Shown one piece after another: positions 25,559 to 34,432 of a stretch of DNA of 64,000 nucleotides. The first letter of the stretch is position 1. The number at the start of each line of letters is the position of its first letter. Origin of the DNA: JAGWRI01 sp963728785. Its GTDB lineage: Bacteria; Gemmatimonadota; Gemmatimonadetes; Gemmatimonadales; Gemmatimonadaceae. The stretch covers positions 1,054,001 through 1,118,000 of the forward strand of contig CAVSKV010000002.1 of NCBI GenBank assembly GCA_963728785.1, read 5' to 3'. The notes below the pieces were generated by a model, which ran no database searches, was not told the DNA's origin, and worked only from the letters and a program-made list of their open reading frames with translations. The translations under genes and the position numbers were made by a program.

Positions 25559-27898
25559 CTATCTCAGCGGCGTCGCCTTCCCGACCCCCGTATCCCCCGA
25601 CCGCACCGGCGGCGCGGCCAGCGTGAAACTCCCCGGCGCGTACGCATCCTCCAGATTCAGCGCCTTCACGATACCCGTGGCCTCGTGCATCGAGCGCTGG
25701 GCGTCCTTGCGGTCGCCGAGGTACTGCTCGATCTCCGCCAGTTCGACGCCGGTGCCCACGTACAGTTTCGGTATGTCGATCGACGGCTGGTCCACCCACC
25801 CGTGCCGCTTGGCTAATGACCTGGGCGCCAGGAACACGTCGTTCCAGAGATCCCGCGACGTGTCCACGTCGAACCAGCCGTCACCCGGCACGCGCACGGT
25901 GTCCCGGCCCATCTGCGCGGTGGGAATGAAGAGCTTCGACGCCAGCCCCTGCGTGAGCATGTTGTTCGCGAGCCCAAGCGTATCGGCGATCGTGCCCGCC
26001 GTCCGGCTGATGTAGATGGGCCGGAGCCCGAACGAATCGGCGATCATCCGGAGCACGAATACATCGGCGCGCCCCAAGTACCCGGTGCCGGTGGCATCCT
26101 GCGGAAGGTTCCTGGGATCGATCGTCGCCTTGATGGCGCCGAGGTCGAAGGTCTGCGCGCGCGGAATCGCCACGAAGTCGGGCACCGCGTTGGCCCGGGC
26201 GATGGTCATCTGAATCGGCGGCGTGGTCGGCTTGGGCCAAACCCTGTCGCGATAGAGCGACGGCCCCCGGGACGCATCGTACTCATAAATGGGCCGCTCG
26301 ATCAACTGGCGCACGTACCAGTCGGTGTTGAGCAGCGACGTGTTGGCCACCACGACGTCCTTGCGGATTCCCTCCACGTCCTGCGCGTACCAGAGCGGGA
26401 AGGTGTCGTTGTCGCCGGCCACGACGAGCACGCCGTACGGTTCCACCGAATTGAGCAGGTCCACGGCGAAGTCGCGCGTGTCTGTCTGGCCGGCGCGCGA
26501 CGCCCACTGCCAGTTGGCGAACAGCGGAATCACCGCGAGCAGCAGCACGGGCAAGCCGGCCAGCCACCCGAGCCGCCGTGGCCGCTCGACGGCGAGCTTG
26601 CCAATGCGTTCGACCTGCGTACCGAACAGCGCGGCCACGGATTCCCAGACGTACATGAGGCCGAGCCCGGCCCACACCCCCCAGGGCGAGAAGCTCCAGA
26701 TGAAGAAGTAGTCGCGGTCGCGCACCTCGCGCGCCACCGTGTTGCCCAGCTGCGGCGCTTGCGACGCCCCGTACTTGAAGTTCAGGTAGAAGATCAAGCA
26801 AAGGGTGGTCGTGAAGAGCAGCGCCGCGAAGTACCACCAGCTTCGTCGGTCCCGTTTGAAATGGACCCATCCGCCGACCAGCCCGAGCACCAGCATTGCC
26901 GCGGCGAGCACGGCTTGCAGCCGCTGGTGCCGGTCTAGCGCGTCGCGCATCCACTGCCATTTGAAGTACCACCACCACATCCCCACCTGTCCCTGCACGA
27001 ACGGCGCCTGCCGGTCGCCGAGCGCGGGCTTGCCGTACTGCCCGCGGTTGAAGTTGTACATGAACGCGTCGTAGGTGCCCTTGCTGAACGTGCACGACCA
27101 GTGCAGCCCGTCGGTGCACGCCGTGGGCGCGCCCTCGTTCATCGGCGGATTGAACGCGGCGCGGATGGGCTGCGTGGCGAACGGCGTGAGCCCGAACCCG
27201 AGCGCCAGCAGCGACGCGAGGATCAGCTTCCAGCGCAGCAGGTAGCGGGGTCGGCGGACGACGATGGCCAACCCCACGGCCGGCGCCGCGAGCATCCCCG
27301 CCATGTGGTTGGCGTAGCCGAGCCCGAGCAGGTAGGCCACGAGGATCAGCGTCCTATCGGCCCTGGGTCCGTCGGGCGCGTCGGCCCAGCGGATCATCAG
27401 CCAGGAGATGATCGCGATGCCGGCAAGCGAAACCGTGTACACCTTCTCGTTCACCACGGATTGGTTCCAGACCGTGAACTCCGTGGCGCCGATGAGCGTG
27501 GCCACGCTCGCTCCAACGATCCGGCGCCAGTGCTCGTCGAACCATCCGACGAGCACGCGCTCCGTGATCAGGAACCACATCGCCGCTGCGGCGGCGCTGC
27601 ACAGCGCCGCGAAGACATTGATCCGCGCCGCCACCGTCGACGCAATGGGGAGGAGCGCCATCACCCGGCCGAGCAGCACGAACAGCGGGTTGCCGGGCGG
27701 ATGCGGAAGCCCGAGGGTGTAGGCCGCCGCCATGTACTCGCTGGTGTCCCACATCGAGGTGGTGGGGGCGAGGGTCAGCACGTATAGCAGCAGCACCAGC
27801 CCGCCGGCGATCGCGGCGGCGAGATACGAGGGACGGTATTCGAGATCGGTGCTTGCCTTGGGCGTCATCGCGCTCGCTCGCAAGTCGACGGTGGACAT
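25559..27898 (-). CDS. DUF2723 multi-pass membrane protein (glycosyltransferase-like)
   Basis: 779 residues. Hydrophobic helices begin at about residue 27 (LAAAIAGGLVLLLYVLTLAP) and continue to about residue 470, followed by a ~300-residue soluble C-terminal part. TSMWDTSEYMAAAYTLGLPHPPGNPLF, with the acidic motif in the first extracytoplasmic loop, is the signature of DUF2723 (PF11028), related to GT-C protein mannosyltransferases and human TMEM260. A role in transferring sugars from lipid carriers to exported proteins is likely from the family. Divergent from the tlpA-like gene across 248 bp. Confidence 0.88.
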   Translation of the reverse strand: MSTVDLRASAMTPKASTDLEYRPSYLAAAIAGGLVLLLYVLTLAPTTSMWDTSEYMAAAYTLGLPHPPGNPLFVLLGRVMALLPIASTVAARINVFAALCSAAAAAMWFLITERVLVGWFDEHWRRIVGASVATLIGATEFTVWNQSVVNEKVYTVSLAGIAIISWLMIRWADAPDGPRADRTLILVAYLLGLGYANHMAGMLAAPAVGLAIVVRRPRYLLRWKLILASLLALGFGLTPFATQPIRAAFNPPMNEGAPTACTDGLHWSCTFSKGTYDAFMYNFNRGQYGKPALGDRQAPFVQGQVGMWWWYFKWQWMRDALDRHQRLQAVLAAAMLVLGLVGGWVHFKRDRRSWWYFAALLFTTTLCLIFYLNFKYGASQAPQLGNTVAREVRDRDYFFIWSFSPWGVWAGLGLMYVWESVAALFGTQVERIGKLAVERPRRLGWLAGLPVLLLAVIPLFANWQWASRAGQTDTRDFAVDLLNSVEPYGVLVVAGDNDTFPLWYAQDVEGIRKDVVVANTSLLNTDWYVRQLIERPIYEYDASRGPSLYRDRVWPKPTTPPIQMTIARANAVPDFVAIPRAQTFDLGAIKATIDPRNLPQDATGTGYLGRADVFVLRMIADSFGLRPIYISRTAGTIADTLGLANNMLTQGLASKLFIPTAQMGRDTVRVPGDGWFDVDTSRDLWNDVFLAPRSLAKRHGWVDQPSIDIPKLYVGTGVELAEIEQYLGDRKDAQRSMHEATGIVKALNLEDAYAPGSFTLAAPPVRSGDTGVGKATPLR

Positions 27899-28079
27899 CC
27901 GCTCGGGACGCGGGTGCCGGGGTGGCTACACCATGGGTCCGCGGGGCGGGAGTGGCAAGGGCGGGATGGCGCGGTGGCGGGAAGGATCATCATTGGGAGG
28001 CGCACGCCGGGGTCGGTGGCTGGTGGCGCCGGGGCGCGGCGCCCCCCTTGCCCCTCGCCCACCCCCACGCCACATTCCT

Positions 28080-28107
28080 ATATAACTAGTCAGGACTATA
28101 GTTATAT
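28080..28107 (+). promoter_or_regulatory. AT-rich inverted repeat upstream of the tlpA-ccdA pair
   Basis: ATATAACTA at 28080-28088 is perfectly complementary to TAGTTATAT at 28099-28107, with a 10-bp spacer, in an otherwise very GC-rich region. TATAGT at 28097-28102 could be a -10 element. It lies 39 bp before the thioredoxin-like gene and may be an operator or promoter core; nothing identifies the regulator. Confidence 0.45.
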
Positions 28108-28146
28108 CGAGCCGGACGTCGGCTCCCACACGCGAGTCGAACCACC

Positions 28147-28722
28147 ATGCGCCTGCCAAAATTCCGCTTCCACTGGGAAGCTCTGCTCTGGGTCGCACTC
28201 GGGATCTTCGTCGGCCACCGCCTCTGGCCCCAGGTCGCCGCGGCGGCGGGCGTCCCCTCGTCCGACCTCGCCGCCGCCCCGGCCTTCCAACTCACCACCC
28301 TCGACGGCCACGTGGTGACCAGCGACCAGCTCCGCGGCAAGGTCGTCCTGCTCAACTTCTGGGCCTCCTGGTGCCCCCCCTGCCGGTTCGAGATGCCGGG
28401 CTTCGAATCGGTGTACGAGCGCAACAGGGACAAGGACTTCGTCGTGATCGGCGTCTCCATGGACGCCGGCAGCGCGGCCGGCGTGAAGAAGTTCCTGGCC
28501 GAGAATCACATCAGCTACCCGGTGGCCATGGCCACCGGCGACATCGTCGAGAGCTACGGCGGCGTGAATCTGCTCCCCACGTCCTTCCTCATCGACCAGC
28601 AGGGACGCGTCCGCAACCAGGTCCAGGGCATCTTCGCGGCGGTGGCCCTGGAGCAGGCCGTGAACCGCCTGCTCGGCGACTCGACGGCGGCCGCACCCAC
28701 GCTCACGACCGGCATGCAATGA
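28147..28722 (+). CDS. TlpA/ResA-type membrane-anchored thioredoxin
   Basis: 191 residues. A single N-terminal membrane segment (ALLWVALGIFVGHRLWPQV) anchors a periplasmic thioredoxin domain with FWASWCPPC (Cys76, Cys79), the ResA/TlpA active site, and the cis-Pro segment LLPTSFLID. Proteins of this type reduce apocytochrome c or other exported thiols. The stop overlaps the start of the ccdA-like gene in ATGA, so electrons probably pass from CcdA to this protein. The C-terminal 15 residues are Ala/Thr-rich and unstructured. Confidence 0.9.
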   Translation: MRLPKFRFHWEALLWVALGIFVGHRLWPQVAAAAGVPSSDLAAAPAFQLTTLDGHVVTSDQLRGKVVLLNFWASWCPPCRFEMPGFESVYERNRDKDFVVIGVSMDAGSAAGVKKFLAENHISYPVAMATGDIVESYGGVNLLPTSFLIDQQGRVRNQVQGIFAAVALEQAVNRLLGDSTAAAPTLTTGMQ

Positions 28723-29447
28723 CCGACCCGGCCTCGGTATCGCTCTGGCTGGCCTTCGTGGCGGGGCTCGCCTCCTTCCTCTCTCCGTGCGTGCTGCCCC
28801 TGGTACCGAGCTACGTCACCTTCGTCACGGGCATGACGCTCGAAGACCTGACGGTCGAGGGGAGCGCCCCGGCCCGACGCACGGCCGCTCTGCATGCGGC
28901 CCTCTTCGTACTCGGGTTCACGCTTGTGTTCGTCGCCCTCGGCGCGACGGCGACGGCGCTCAGCGCCACCCTGCGACGGTCGCTCCCACTGCTGCAGCAG
29001 GTCGGGGGAGCGGTGATCGTGCTGTTCGGGTTGTACATGGTGGGCGTGCTGCGGCTGCCGGCGCTGATGCGCGAGCGCCGCGTGCAGCTCGCATCCAAAC
29101 CCGCCGGACGCTTCGGCTCGGTGGTGGTCGGCATGGCGTTCGGCGCCGGGTGGACGCCGTGCGTGGGACCCGTGCTCGCGTCCATTTTGTTGTATGCCGG
29201 CATGAAGACGACGATGGCCAAGGGCATGCTCCTGCTCGGCGTGTACGGCCTGGGCCTGGGAGTGCCGTTCTTCGTCGCGGCAGTGGCCCTCAACTGGTAT
29301 CTAGCCGGGGCGCAGCGCATGCGGCGCTGGCTGCGCCCCATCGAAATCGGAGCCGGCGTGGTAATGATCGCCGTGGGCGTGCTGCTGTTCACAGGCAAGT
29401 TCACCGTGCTGTCGCAGTTCTTCGCGGGGTTCGGCATCTCCGCATAG
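28719..29447 (+). CDS. ccdA: CcdA-family thiol-disulfide electron transporter
   Basis: 242 residues from ATG 28719 (ATGA overlap with the preceding gene). Six membrane helices are visible, with the two conserved Cys at SPCVLPL (Cys24) and GWTPCVGP (Cys148), which carry electrons from cytoplasmic thioredoxin across the membrane in CcdA/DsbD proteins. Length and layout fit CcdA rather than full-length DsbD. With the TlpA-like protein it forms a cytochrome c maturation or periplasmic reduction pair. The next gene starts 10 bp later but has an unrelated function. Confidence 0.9.
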   Translation: MTDPASVSLWLAFVAGLASFLSPCVLPLVPSYVTFVTGMTLEDLTVEGSAPARRTAALHAALFVLGFTLVFVALGATATALSATLRRSLPLLQQVGGAVIVLFGLYMVGVLRLPALMRERRVQLASKPAGRFGSVVVGMAFGAGWTPCVGPVLASILLYAGMKTTMAKGMLLLGVYGLGLGVPFFVAAVALNWYLAGAQRMRRWLRPIEIGAGVVMIAVGVLLFTGKFTVLSQFFAGFGISA

Positions 29448-29457
29448 CTTTCGCCGC

Positions 29458-30360
29458 GTGACGTCCGCCCGCGAGCGCTTCTTCGCCTTTCGCCGCACGA
29501 TCCCGCACCCGCCCAAGCTGCACCGCCAGACAGTGCGCGCGGGCGGGCTCGCGTTCGCGGTGTTCAGCTCGCCCCCGATCGGCGACTCCCCACCCCTGCT
29601 CTGCGTATACGGCGGTCTGGTCGTGGACCACGCCATGTTTTGGCCCGCGCTCTCGCCGCTTGCCACGGGCCGACAGATCATCCTCTACGACCAGCGAGGA
29701 CGCGGCGAGTCCGAGCCGCCATCCGATCCTGCCGCCGCCCGCATCGAAGACGATGCAGCCGATGTACCCGCTCTTCGCCGTGCCCTCGGCATCCGCCGCT
29801 GGGACGTGCTCGGCCACTCCTGGGGCAGCGGCATCGCCATGCTTGCCGCCGTGCAGGACCCTGCCGGCGTACGGCGCCTGGTGCTCGCCGATCCGGTGGG
29901 GCCGACCAGCGCCTGGAAGGCGCCGCTCCGCACCGAAACGATGGCTCGCTCCAGCGAGCCCGACCGCGCGGTGCTGGCCGCGATCACTGACGAGATGCTC
30001 GGGGTGCCGGACGTGGACGTCCAGCTGGCCCACCTGTGCGCGTCGTACGGCGCCTGGTTCGTGGACCGTGCCTTCGCGTCCACCTTCCCGATGCCCAGGA
30101 CCGCGAGTGCCACCGGAGCGGCGGCGCTCGCCCGGCTGCGCCGCGAGGGCTACGACTGGCGCGACCGCCTGCACACGATCGCCGTACCGACGCTCGTCGT
30201 TCACGGCGACGGCGACCCGCTGGTGCCGGCGGTGGGCCGTGAAATCGCCGCGACGATTCCCGGCGCGGCGTTCACGCTGCTCCCCCACAGCGGGCACTTC
30301 CCGTTCTGGGAGGCGCCGGCCGAGTTCTTCGCCGCCGTTGCCGGGTTTCTCGCGCGCTAG
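29458..30360 (+). CDS. Alpha/beta hydrolase, proline-iminopeptidase-like
   Basis: 300 residues from GTG 29458. The alpha/beta hydrolase fold is shown by YGGLVVDHAMFWPAL, LYDQRGRGES, the nucleophile elbow GHSWGSG (Ser121), VVHGDGDPLVP (acid) and LPHSGHFPFWE (His). The DQRGRGES and GHSWGSG motifs are typical of proline iminopeptidases and related S33 enzymes, but the oxyanion HGGPG motif is replaced by YGG, so a peptidase role is uncertain. No signal peptide. Its stop shares the bases CTAG with the stop of the convergent PDZ gene. Confidence 0.85.
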   Translation: MTSARERFFAFRRTIPHPPKLHRQTVRAGGLAFAVFSSPPIGDSPPLLCVYGGLVVDHAMFWPALSPLATGRQIILYDQRGRGESEPPSDPAAARIEDDAADVPALRRALGIRRWDVLGHSWGSGIAMLAAVQDPAGVRRLVLADPVGPTSAWKAPLRTETMARSSEPDRAVLAAITDEMLGVPDVDVQLAHLCASYGAWFVDRAFASTFPMPRTASATGAAALARLRREGYDWRDRLHTIAVPTLVVHGDGDPLVPAVGREIAATIPGAAFTLLPHSGHFPFWEAPAEFFAAVAGFLAR

Positions 30361-31529
30361 TCGTTCGTGATCTTGACCGTCTGCGTCTTCCTGTCGCGGA
30401 CGATCTGCAATTCCACGGTGGCGTCGGTGGCGTGCCGCTCGAGCGTGCGCCGCAGGTCGCGTACGCTGGACACGGCCACCCCGGCCGCCTTCACGATCAC
30501 GTCGCCGTCGCGGAGCCCCGCCTCGGCCGCCGGCGTGCCGGCGGGCGCCCTCAGCACGAGCACGCCCCTGTCCACGCCGAGGGCCCGGCCGAGATCGGCG
30601 CTTACCGTGTTCATCATCGCGCCGGCCAGCGCCCCCATGTCCGAGTCGACCCCAAAGAACATCGGGCGCGCCGGAGCGTCGGGCACGGCAACCGGCATTC
30701 CCGCTGGCGCGGCAACGCGGGGAGCCGGAGACGGGGCGCTGGTGACCGCCGGCGGTTCGGCGGGTGCGGAGGGCGCGAGACCGCTCACCCGCAGCACGAA
30801 CGTGCGCGGCCCTTTGCCCACAACCACGGGATAGTCGTGCGCCTCGCCATCTCGCTCAAGCCGCACCACGACCTTGCGGTTGGGCTGGAGCAGGCGCGTC
30901 ATGGAGATGGCCTTGGCAGTCACGTCCTGACCGTTGAAGGCGAGCAGCAGGTCGCCGCGCAGGATGCCGGCGTGCTCGGCGGGAGAGTCAGCGTCCACGG
31001 ACACGACTTCGGGATATGTCAGATAGCGCACGTAGAACTCGCCGTCGCGCACGTCGGTGATGGGCGCGCCCGCGAACGTCACGCCGATCCACCCTTTGGG
31101 CGCCACGTCCGACGGAATATCCAGGGCCACCGAATACTGGCCCGCTGCGCGCTGCATGTCCGACATCGCCTGGCGCTGCGCTTCAGCGGCTCGCTCAAGG
31201 CTCAGTTCCACCGTGCCGCGCTCGATGCCCGCGAGACGGCTCACCATGTCGGACATCTCCGCCGCCATGCGTTCCTGATCGTCGGGCGAGATGGGCGTGC
31301 CAAGATAGAGCCGCTGCAGCGAATCGAGGCGTCCCATGAGGTTGATGACGAGGACCCGGGTGGAGTCCTCGATGCACTTGCCGTTGATGCAGATCTGCGC
31401 GCGCGGTTTGGCGGGCGGGCGCGGAGCCTGCTGGGCCAGCGCCGACCCGGCGGCGAATGGGGCCAGGGCCAGGACCATCACGAGCGTACGGTTGGAACTC
31501 GTCGTCGAACTGCGCATTGCGTTACCCAT
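30357..31529 (-). CDS. Exported PDZ-domain protein of the sigma-factor operon
   Basis: 390 residues from ATG 31529 (ATG 31517 would remove four residues). Signal peptide VLALAPFAAGSALAQQ. After a region with two Cys (QICINGKCIED) and a long helical segment, a PDZ domain spans about residues 140-230 (GWIGVTFAG, ADSPAEHAGILRGDLLLAFNGQ). A second, C-terminal PDZ (about 320-385) shows APAGTPAAEAGLRDGDVIVKAAG. A Pro/Ala-rich linker joins them. No protease domain is present. Placed 8 bp after the anti-sigma gene, it may sense periplasmic or envelope proteins for the ECF system; this is inferred. Confidence 0.82.
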   Translation of the reverse strand: MGNAMRSSTTSSNRTLVMVLALAPFAAGSALAQQAPRPPAKPRAQICINGKCIEDSTRVLVINLMGRLDSLQRLYLGTPISPDDQERMAAEMSDMVSRLAGIERGTVELSLERAAEAQRQAMSDMQRAAGQYSVALDIPSDVAPKGWIGVTFAGAPITDVRDGEFYVRYLTYPEVVSVDADSPAEHAGILRGDLLLAFNGQDVTAKAISMTRLLQPNRKVVVRLERDGEAHDYPVVVGKGPRTFVLRVSGLAPSAPAEPPAVTSAPSPAPRVAAPAGMPVAVPDAPARPMFFGVDSDMGALAGAMMNTVSADLGRALGVDRGVLVLRAPAGTPAAEAGLRDGDVIVKAAGVAVSSVRDLRRTLERHATDATVELQIVRDRKTQTVKITND

Positions 31530-31537
31530 TCCGAACT

Positions 31538-32251
31538 TCAGAAGCTGTTGACGCGCATCCCGGCGGGAAGCGCGGTGTTGAGCTGGCGCAGCGTGGCTTC
31601 GCGCTGGCCGAGCGTGGTCAGGTAGTAGTCGTTGATCACCGGATCGTACGGTGCGTCGTTGAGTGCCTGGCGCATGGCGTGCGACACCTGGTCGAGCGCG
31701 GCGAGTCGCGTGCGCATGGACGATGGGCTCTCGATGCCCTGAGCGGCGCTGTCGTGCACGGCCAGGAACGCCGATGCGTTCTGGTATACGAGCTGCGAGT
31801 GCTCGCGGGCAGCCCGGGCCTCGGCCACAGACCGGAAGGCGACACTCTGCGAATCGCCAGCAGCCGCTGTCTGGGCAGGCACCGCGCCCGGGAATCCGGG
31901 CAATGGCGCCGCGCCGGCCGTGACGCGGCCGATCACCGCGCCCCCTGCCATGAACAGCAATACCGCCGCCACCCGCAGCCAACGCCGGCCCTGGAGGCCG
32001 CCGGAAACGGCGGCGAGCCGGGCCGCCGGAGTGGCCATCAACCCCTGCGCGTGGAGCGCCGGAGCCAGCGATTCCCAGCGCGTGAGCGGAAGTCCGATGC
32101 TCGCGCGCTCTGCCGACGCGAGGTCGACGAGGCCGCGAAGGGCATCCCGTTCGGCGGCGCAGGCCGTGCACGTGCCGAGATGGGCGAGTTCAGCGGCCGT
32201 CGGGACTTCGTTGGCGAGCGCCGCGAGGCGTTCAGGAGACAGGTGCGACAT
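31538..32251 (-). CDS. Anti-sigma factor with zinc-finger (zf-HC2-like) N-terminus
   Basis: 237 residues from ATG 32251, which overlaps the end of the sigma factor gene by 20 bp. The N-terminus has HLGTCTACAAE, the H-x3-C-x2-C signature of zinc-finger anti-sigma domains, followed by a helix that would bind the sigma factor. One membrane helix (VAAVLLFMAGGAVIGRV) lies near residue 100, and the rest is periplasmic and helical. Gene order sigma / anti-sigma / PDZ supports the role. The longer open frame upstream is antisense-like and was not used. Confidence 0.83.
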   Translation of the reverse strand: MSHLSPERLAALANEVPTAAELAHLGTCTACAAERDALRGLVDLASAERASIGLPLTRWESLAPALHAQGLMATPAARLAAVSGGLQGRRWLRVAAVLLFMAGGAVIGRVTAGAAPLPGFPGAVPAQTAAAGDSQSVAFRSVAEARAAREHSQLVYQNASAFLAVHDSAAQGIESPSSMRTRLAALDQVSHAMRQALNDAPYDPVINDYYLTTLGQREATLRQLNTALPAGMRVNSF

Positions 32252-32807
32252 GTTCCACTTCCATTCGTTCGGGTGCATCGACCAGGTGCGCGAGCAGTTT
32301 GCGGAGCTTGGCTCGGGCCTTGAACAGTTGCGACTTGGAGCCGCCGGCAGTGATGCCCAACTCGGCCGCGATTTCTTCGTGCGTGTATCCCTCGACATCA
32401 TGCAGCAGAAAAACGGTCCTGGCGCCCGGCGAGAGCTGGGCCGCCGCTTGTTCGATGGACGCCATGAGAAAGGTCCCGTCTGTGTCCGGCGTCACGGCCA
32501 CGGCGTCGTCTTCCATGTCAACTTCGATCCTGGCGAGCCGCCGGGTGCGGCGCAGGGCGTTGAGCGTCCGGTTGACTGCGATACGGTGCGCCCAGGTGGC
32601 GAACTGCGATTCGCCGCGGTACGTGGCCAGGGCGCGGAAGATCTGGATCCAGACCTCCTGCGCTATGTCCTGAGCCGTGTCGTGATCCGGGCCCACCAGG
32701 CGATGTACCACCATGTCGATGTGCGGGGCATGCCGGGCCCACAGGGCCCGCATCGCCGTTTCATCGCCCTGGATGGCGCGTCGGATTGTGGCTTGTTCGT
32801 CACTCAT
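32232..32807 (-). CDS. ECF-type RNA polymerase sigma factor
   Basis: 191 residues from ATG 32807. Region 2 contains HDTAQDIAQEVWIQIFRALATYRGESQFATWAHRIAVNRTLN; region 4 contains LSPGARTVFLLHDVEGYTHEEIAAELGITAGGSKSQLFKARAKLR. Both are characteristic of ECF sigma-70 factors, with no region 1 or 3. A start at 32864 would add 19 residues, but a good promoter lies inside that stretch (32830-32857), so the shorter form is preferred. It is cotranscribed with the anti-sigma and PDZ genes and probably controls an envelope response. Confidence 0.9.
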   Translation of the reverse strand: MSDEQATIRRAIQGDETAMRALWARHAPHIDMVVHRLVGPDHDTAQDIAQEVWIQIFRALATYRGESQFATWAHRIAVNRTLNALRRTRRLARIEVDMEDDAVAVTPDTDGTFLMASIEQAAAQLSPGARTVFLLHDVEGYTHEEIAAELGITAGGSKSQLFKARAKLRKLLAHLVDAPERMEVEHVAPVS

Positions 32808-32829
32808 GAGGTCAGGGAATTGGTCAGCT

Positions 32830-32857
32830 ATCGTATGAAAAGGGTTTACTCCGTCAA
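32830..32857 (-). promoter_or_regulatory. Promoter of the ECF sigma operon
   Basis: On the minus strand TTGACG (plus-strand 32852-32857) and TACGAT (32830-32835) are 16 bp apart, a fair sigma-70 promoter. Transcription would start roughly 15 bases before ATG 32807, giving a very short leader. This supports the shorter sigma factor start. It does not look like an ECF-type GGAAC/GTC promoter, so strong autoregulation is not evident. Confidence 0.55.
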
Positions 32858-33037
32858 ACGCCATCGGGCGCGGTCTTCAAATGCATTTTCTGGCTCGCGC
32901 GCAGTGACGGAAGCTGTCCCTTGTTCGTTTGGGTACATGCGGGCATCTTGTCCGGCGCTCCGATCGGGCCGAGACCGGAAGTTGGAGCATCCCGCCTCCC
33001 GCCTTGCATCCCCGTCGTTCGTCCGCCCAGGAATCCC

Positions 33038-34432
33038 GTGCTCCTGAACTCGCTTCTTGCCGCCATCGTCGTTGCCGGCTCCGGCCACCCCACGCCTGCG
33101 CGGGCGTTGGGCGACGGTCTGCCCGTCGCACGCCCGGCAGAAGTGGGCATGTCGGCCGACAAGTTGGCCAAGATCAACGACGTGATCGCCCGCGGCATCC
33201 GGGCCGGCGCATACCCTGGGGCAGCGGTGTTCGTGGGCCGGCAGGGTTTCAGCGTCGTGGAAGAGGGGTTCGGACACCTGACCTGGAGCCGCAACAGCGC
33301 CCTGGTAGTGCCCGACCGCACCATCTACGACCTGGCATCGCTCACCAAGGTGATCGGGACCACCACGGCGATCATGGTGCTCTACGACGAGGGCAAGATC
33401 GGGTTGGACGATCCGGTCTACAAGTACATCCCGGGCTTCTCGGGTGGCGAGAAGGACCGGGTGACCGTTCGCATGCTGCTCGAGCACCGTTCGGGGCTGC
33501 CTGCGGGCCGCGATTTGTGGCGCACGGCGCATTCGCCCGAGGAGGCACGCGCGCAAGTGATCGCGACGCACCTCTACAGCCGGCCCGGTACGGAGTTCGT
33601 CTATTCCGACCTCGGTGCCGACATGCTCGGCTTCATCGTGGAGCAGGCGAGCGGCGAGCCGCTCGATCGGTTCCTGGCCGACCGCGTGTTCGAACCGCTG
33701 GGGATGGATGACACGGAGTTCCGGCCGGACCGCGCGCTGGCCGACCGAGTCGCTCCCACGGAACCCTGGTCTCAGCGCGGCTATCCCCTCCAGGGCGAGG
33801 TCAACGACGACAACGCCAATGCGCTAGGCGGTGTGGCCGGCCACGCGGGGCTATTCAGCACGGCGTCCGACCTCGCGATCTTCGCGCAGATGATGCTCAA
33901 CGGCGGCACCTACAACGGCGTGCAGATCGTGTCGGACAGCACCGTGAAGCTGTTCACGACACGCGCGCCGGGCGCCGGCACTCGCGCTCTGGGGTGGGAC
34001 ACCTGCGACGGCGAGGGCGGGTGCGGGGATTATCTGAACGAGAACGCGTTCGGGCATACCGGGTTCACCGGCACCTCGATCTGGATCGATCCCGACCGTC
34101 AGATGTTCGTGATTCTGCTCACCAACCGAGTGTACGAACCGCGCGTGCGGCACAGCTTCAAAGCGATTGCCGACGTGCGGGCCGATCTCGCCGACGCCTC
34201 GGTGGCGGCCGTGGAGGACTACGCCTCAGGTCCGACGGTTGTGCCGGCCGCGTGGCGCACGGATCGACAACTCGGGTGGAATCGGACCGTGCGCAAGCCG
34301 CGGCGAAGCACGTCCCGAAAGTCAGTCACGTCCAAGGCGGTGGCAAAGGCCAAGACAGCCGTTCCACCAAAGGTGGTCGCGAAGCCCAAAGCCCGGACTG
34401 CCGGCCCCAAGACGAAAACGGACGGCGAATAG
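33038..34432 (+). CDS. Exported beta-lactamase-like serine hydrolase with basic tail
   Basis: 464 residues from GTG 33038, preceded by AGGA at a suitable distance and opening with a signal-like segment. The beta-lactamase (PF00144) fold has S101-L-T-K104, Y189-S-D and H340-T-G, which is the class C / D-peptidase / esterase triad pattern with Asp in place of the usual Asn in the second motif. Substrates range from peptides to esters; antibiotic hydrolysis cannot be inferred. The last ~50 residues are rich in Lys, Ala and Pro and look unstructured, possibly binding anionic cell-wall polymers. Divergent from the sigma operon. Confidence 0.87.
   Translation: MLLNSLLAAIVVAGSGHPTPARALGDGLPVARPAEVGMSADKLAKINDVIARGIRAGAYPGAAVFVGRQGFSVVEEGFGHLTWSRNSALVVPDRTIYDLASLTKVIGTTTAIMVLYDEGKIGLDDPVYKYIPGFSGGEKDRVTVRMLLEHRSGLPAGRDLWRTAHSPEEARAQVIATHLYSRPGTEFVYSDLGADMLGFIVEQASGEPLDRFLADRVFEPLGMDDTEFRPDRALADRVAPTEPWSQRGYPLQGEVNDDNANALGGVAGHAGLFSTASDLAIFAQMMLNGGTYNGVQIVSDSTVKLFTTRAPGAGTRALGWDTCDGEGGCGDYLNENAFGHTGFTGTSIWIDPDRQMFVILLTNRVYEPRVRHSFKAIADVRADLADASVAAVEDYASGPTVVPAAWRTDRQLGWNRTVRKPRRSTSRKSVTSKAVAKAKTAVPPKVVAKPKARTAGPKTKTDGE

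Noticed and set aside
23166..25799. 877-codon open frame on the minus strand
   Set aside because: Antisense shadow of the ADOP permease gene at 23088, His/Arg/Gly-rich and low in hydrophobic residues, and it runs through the ends of two convergent genes.
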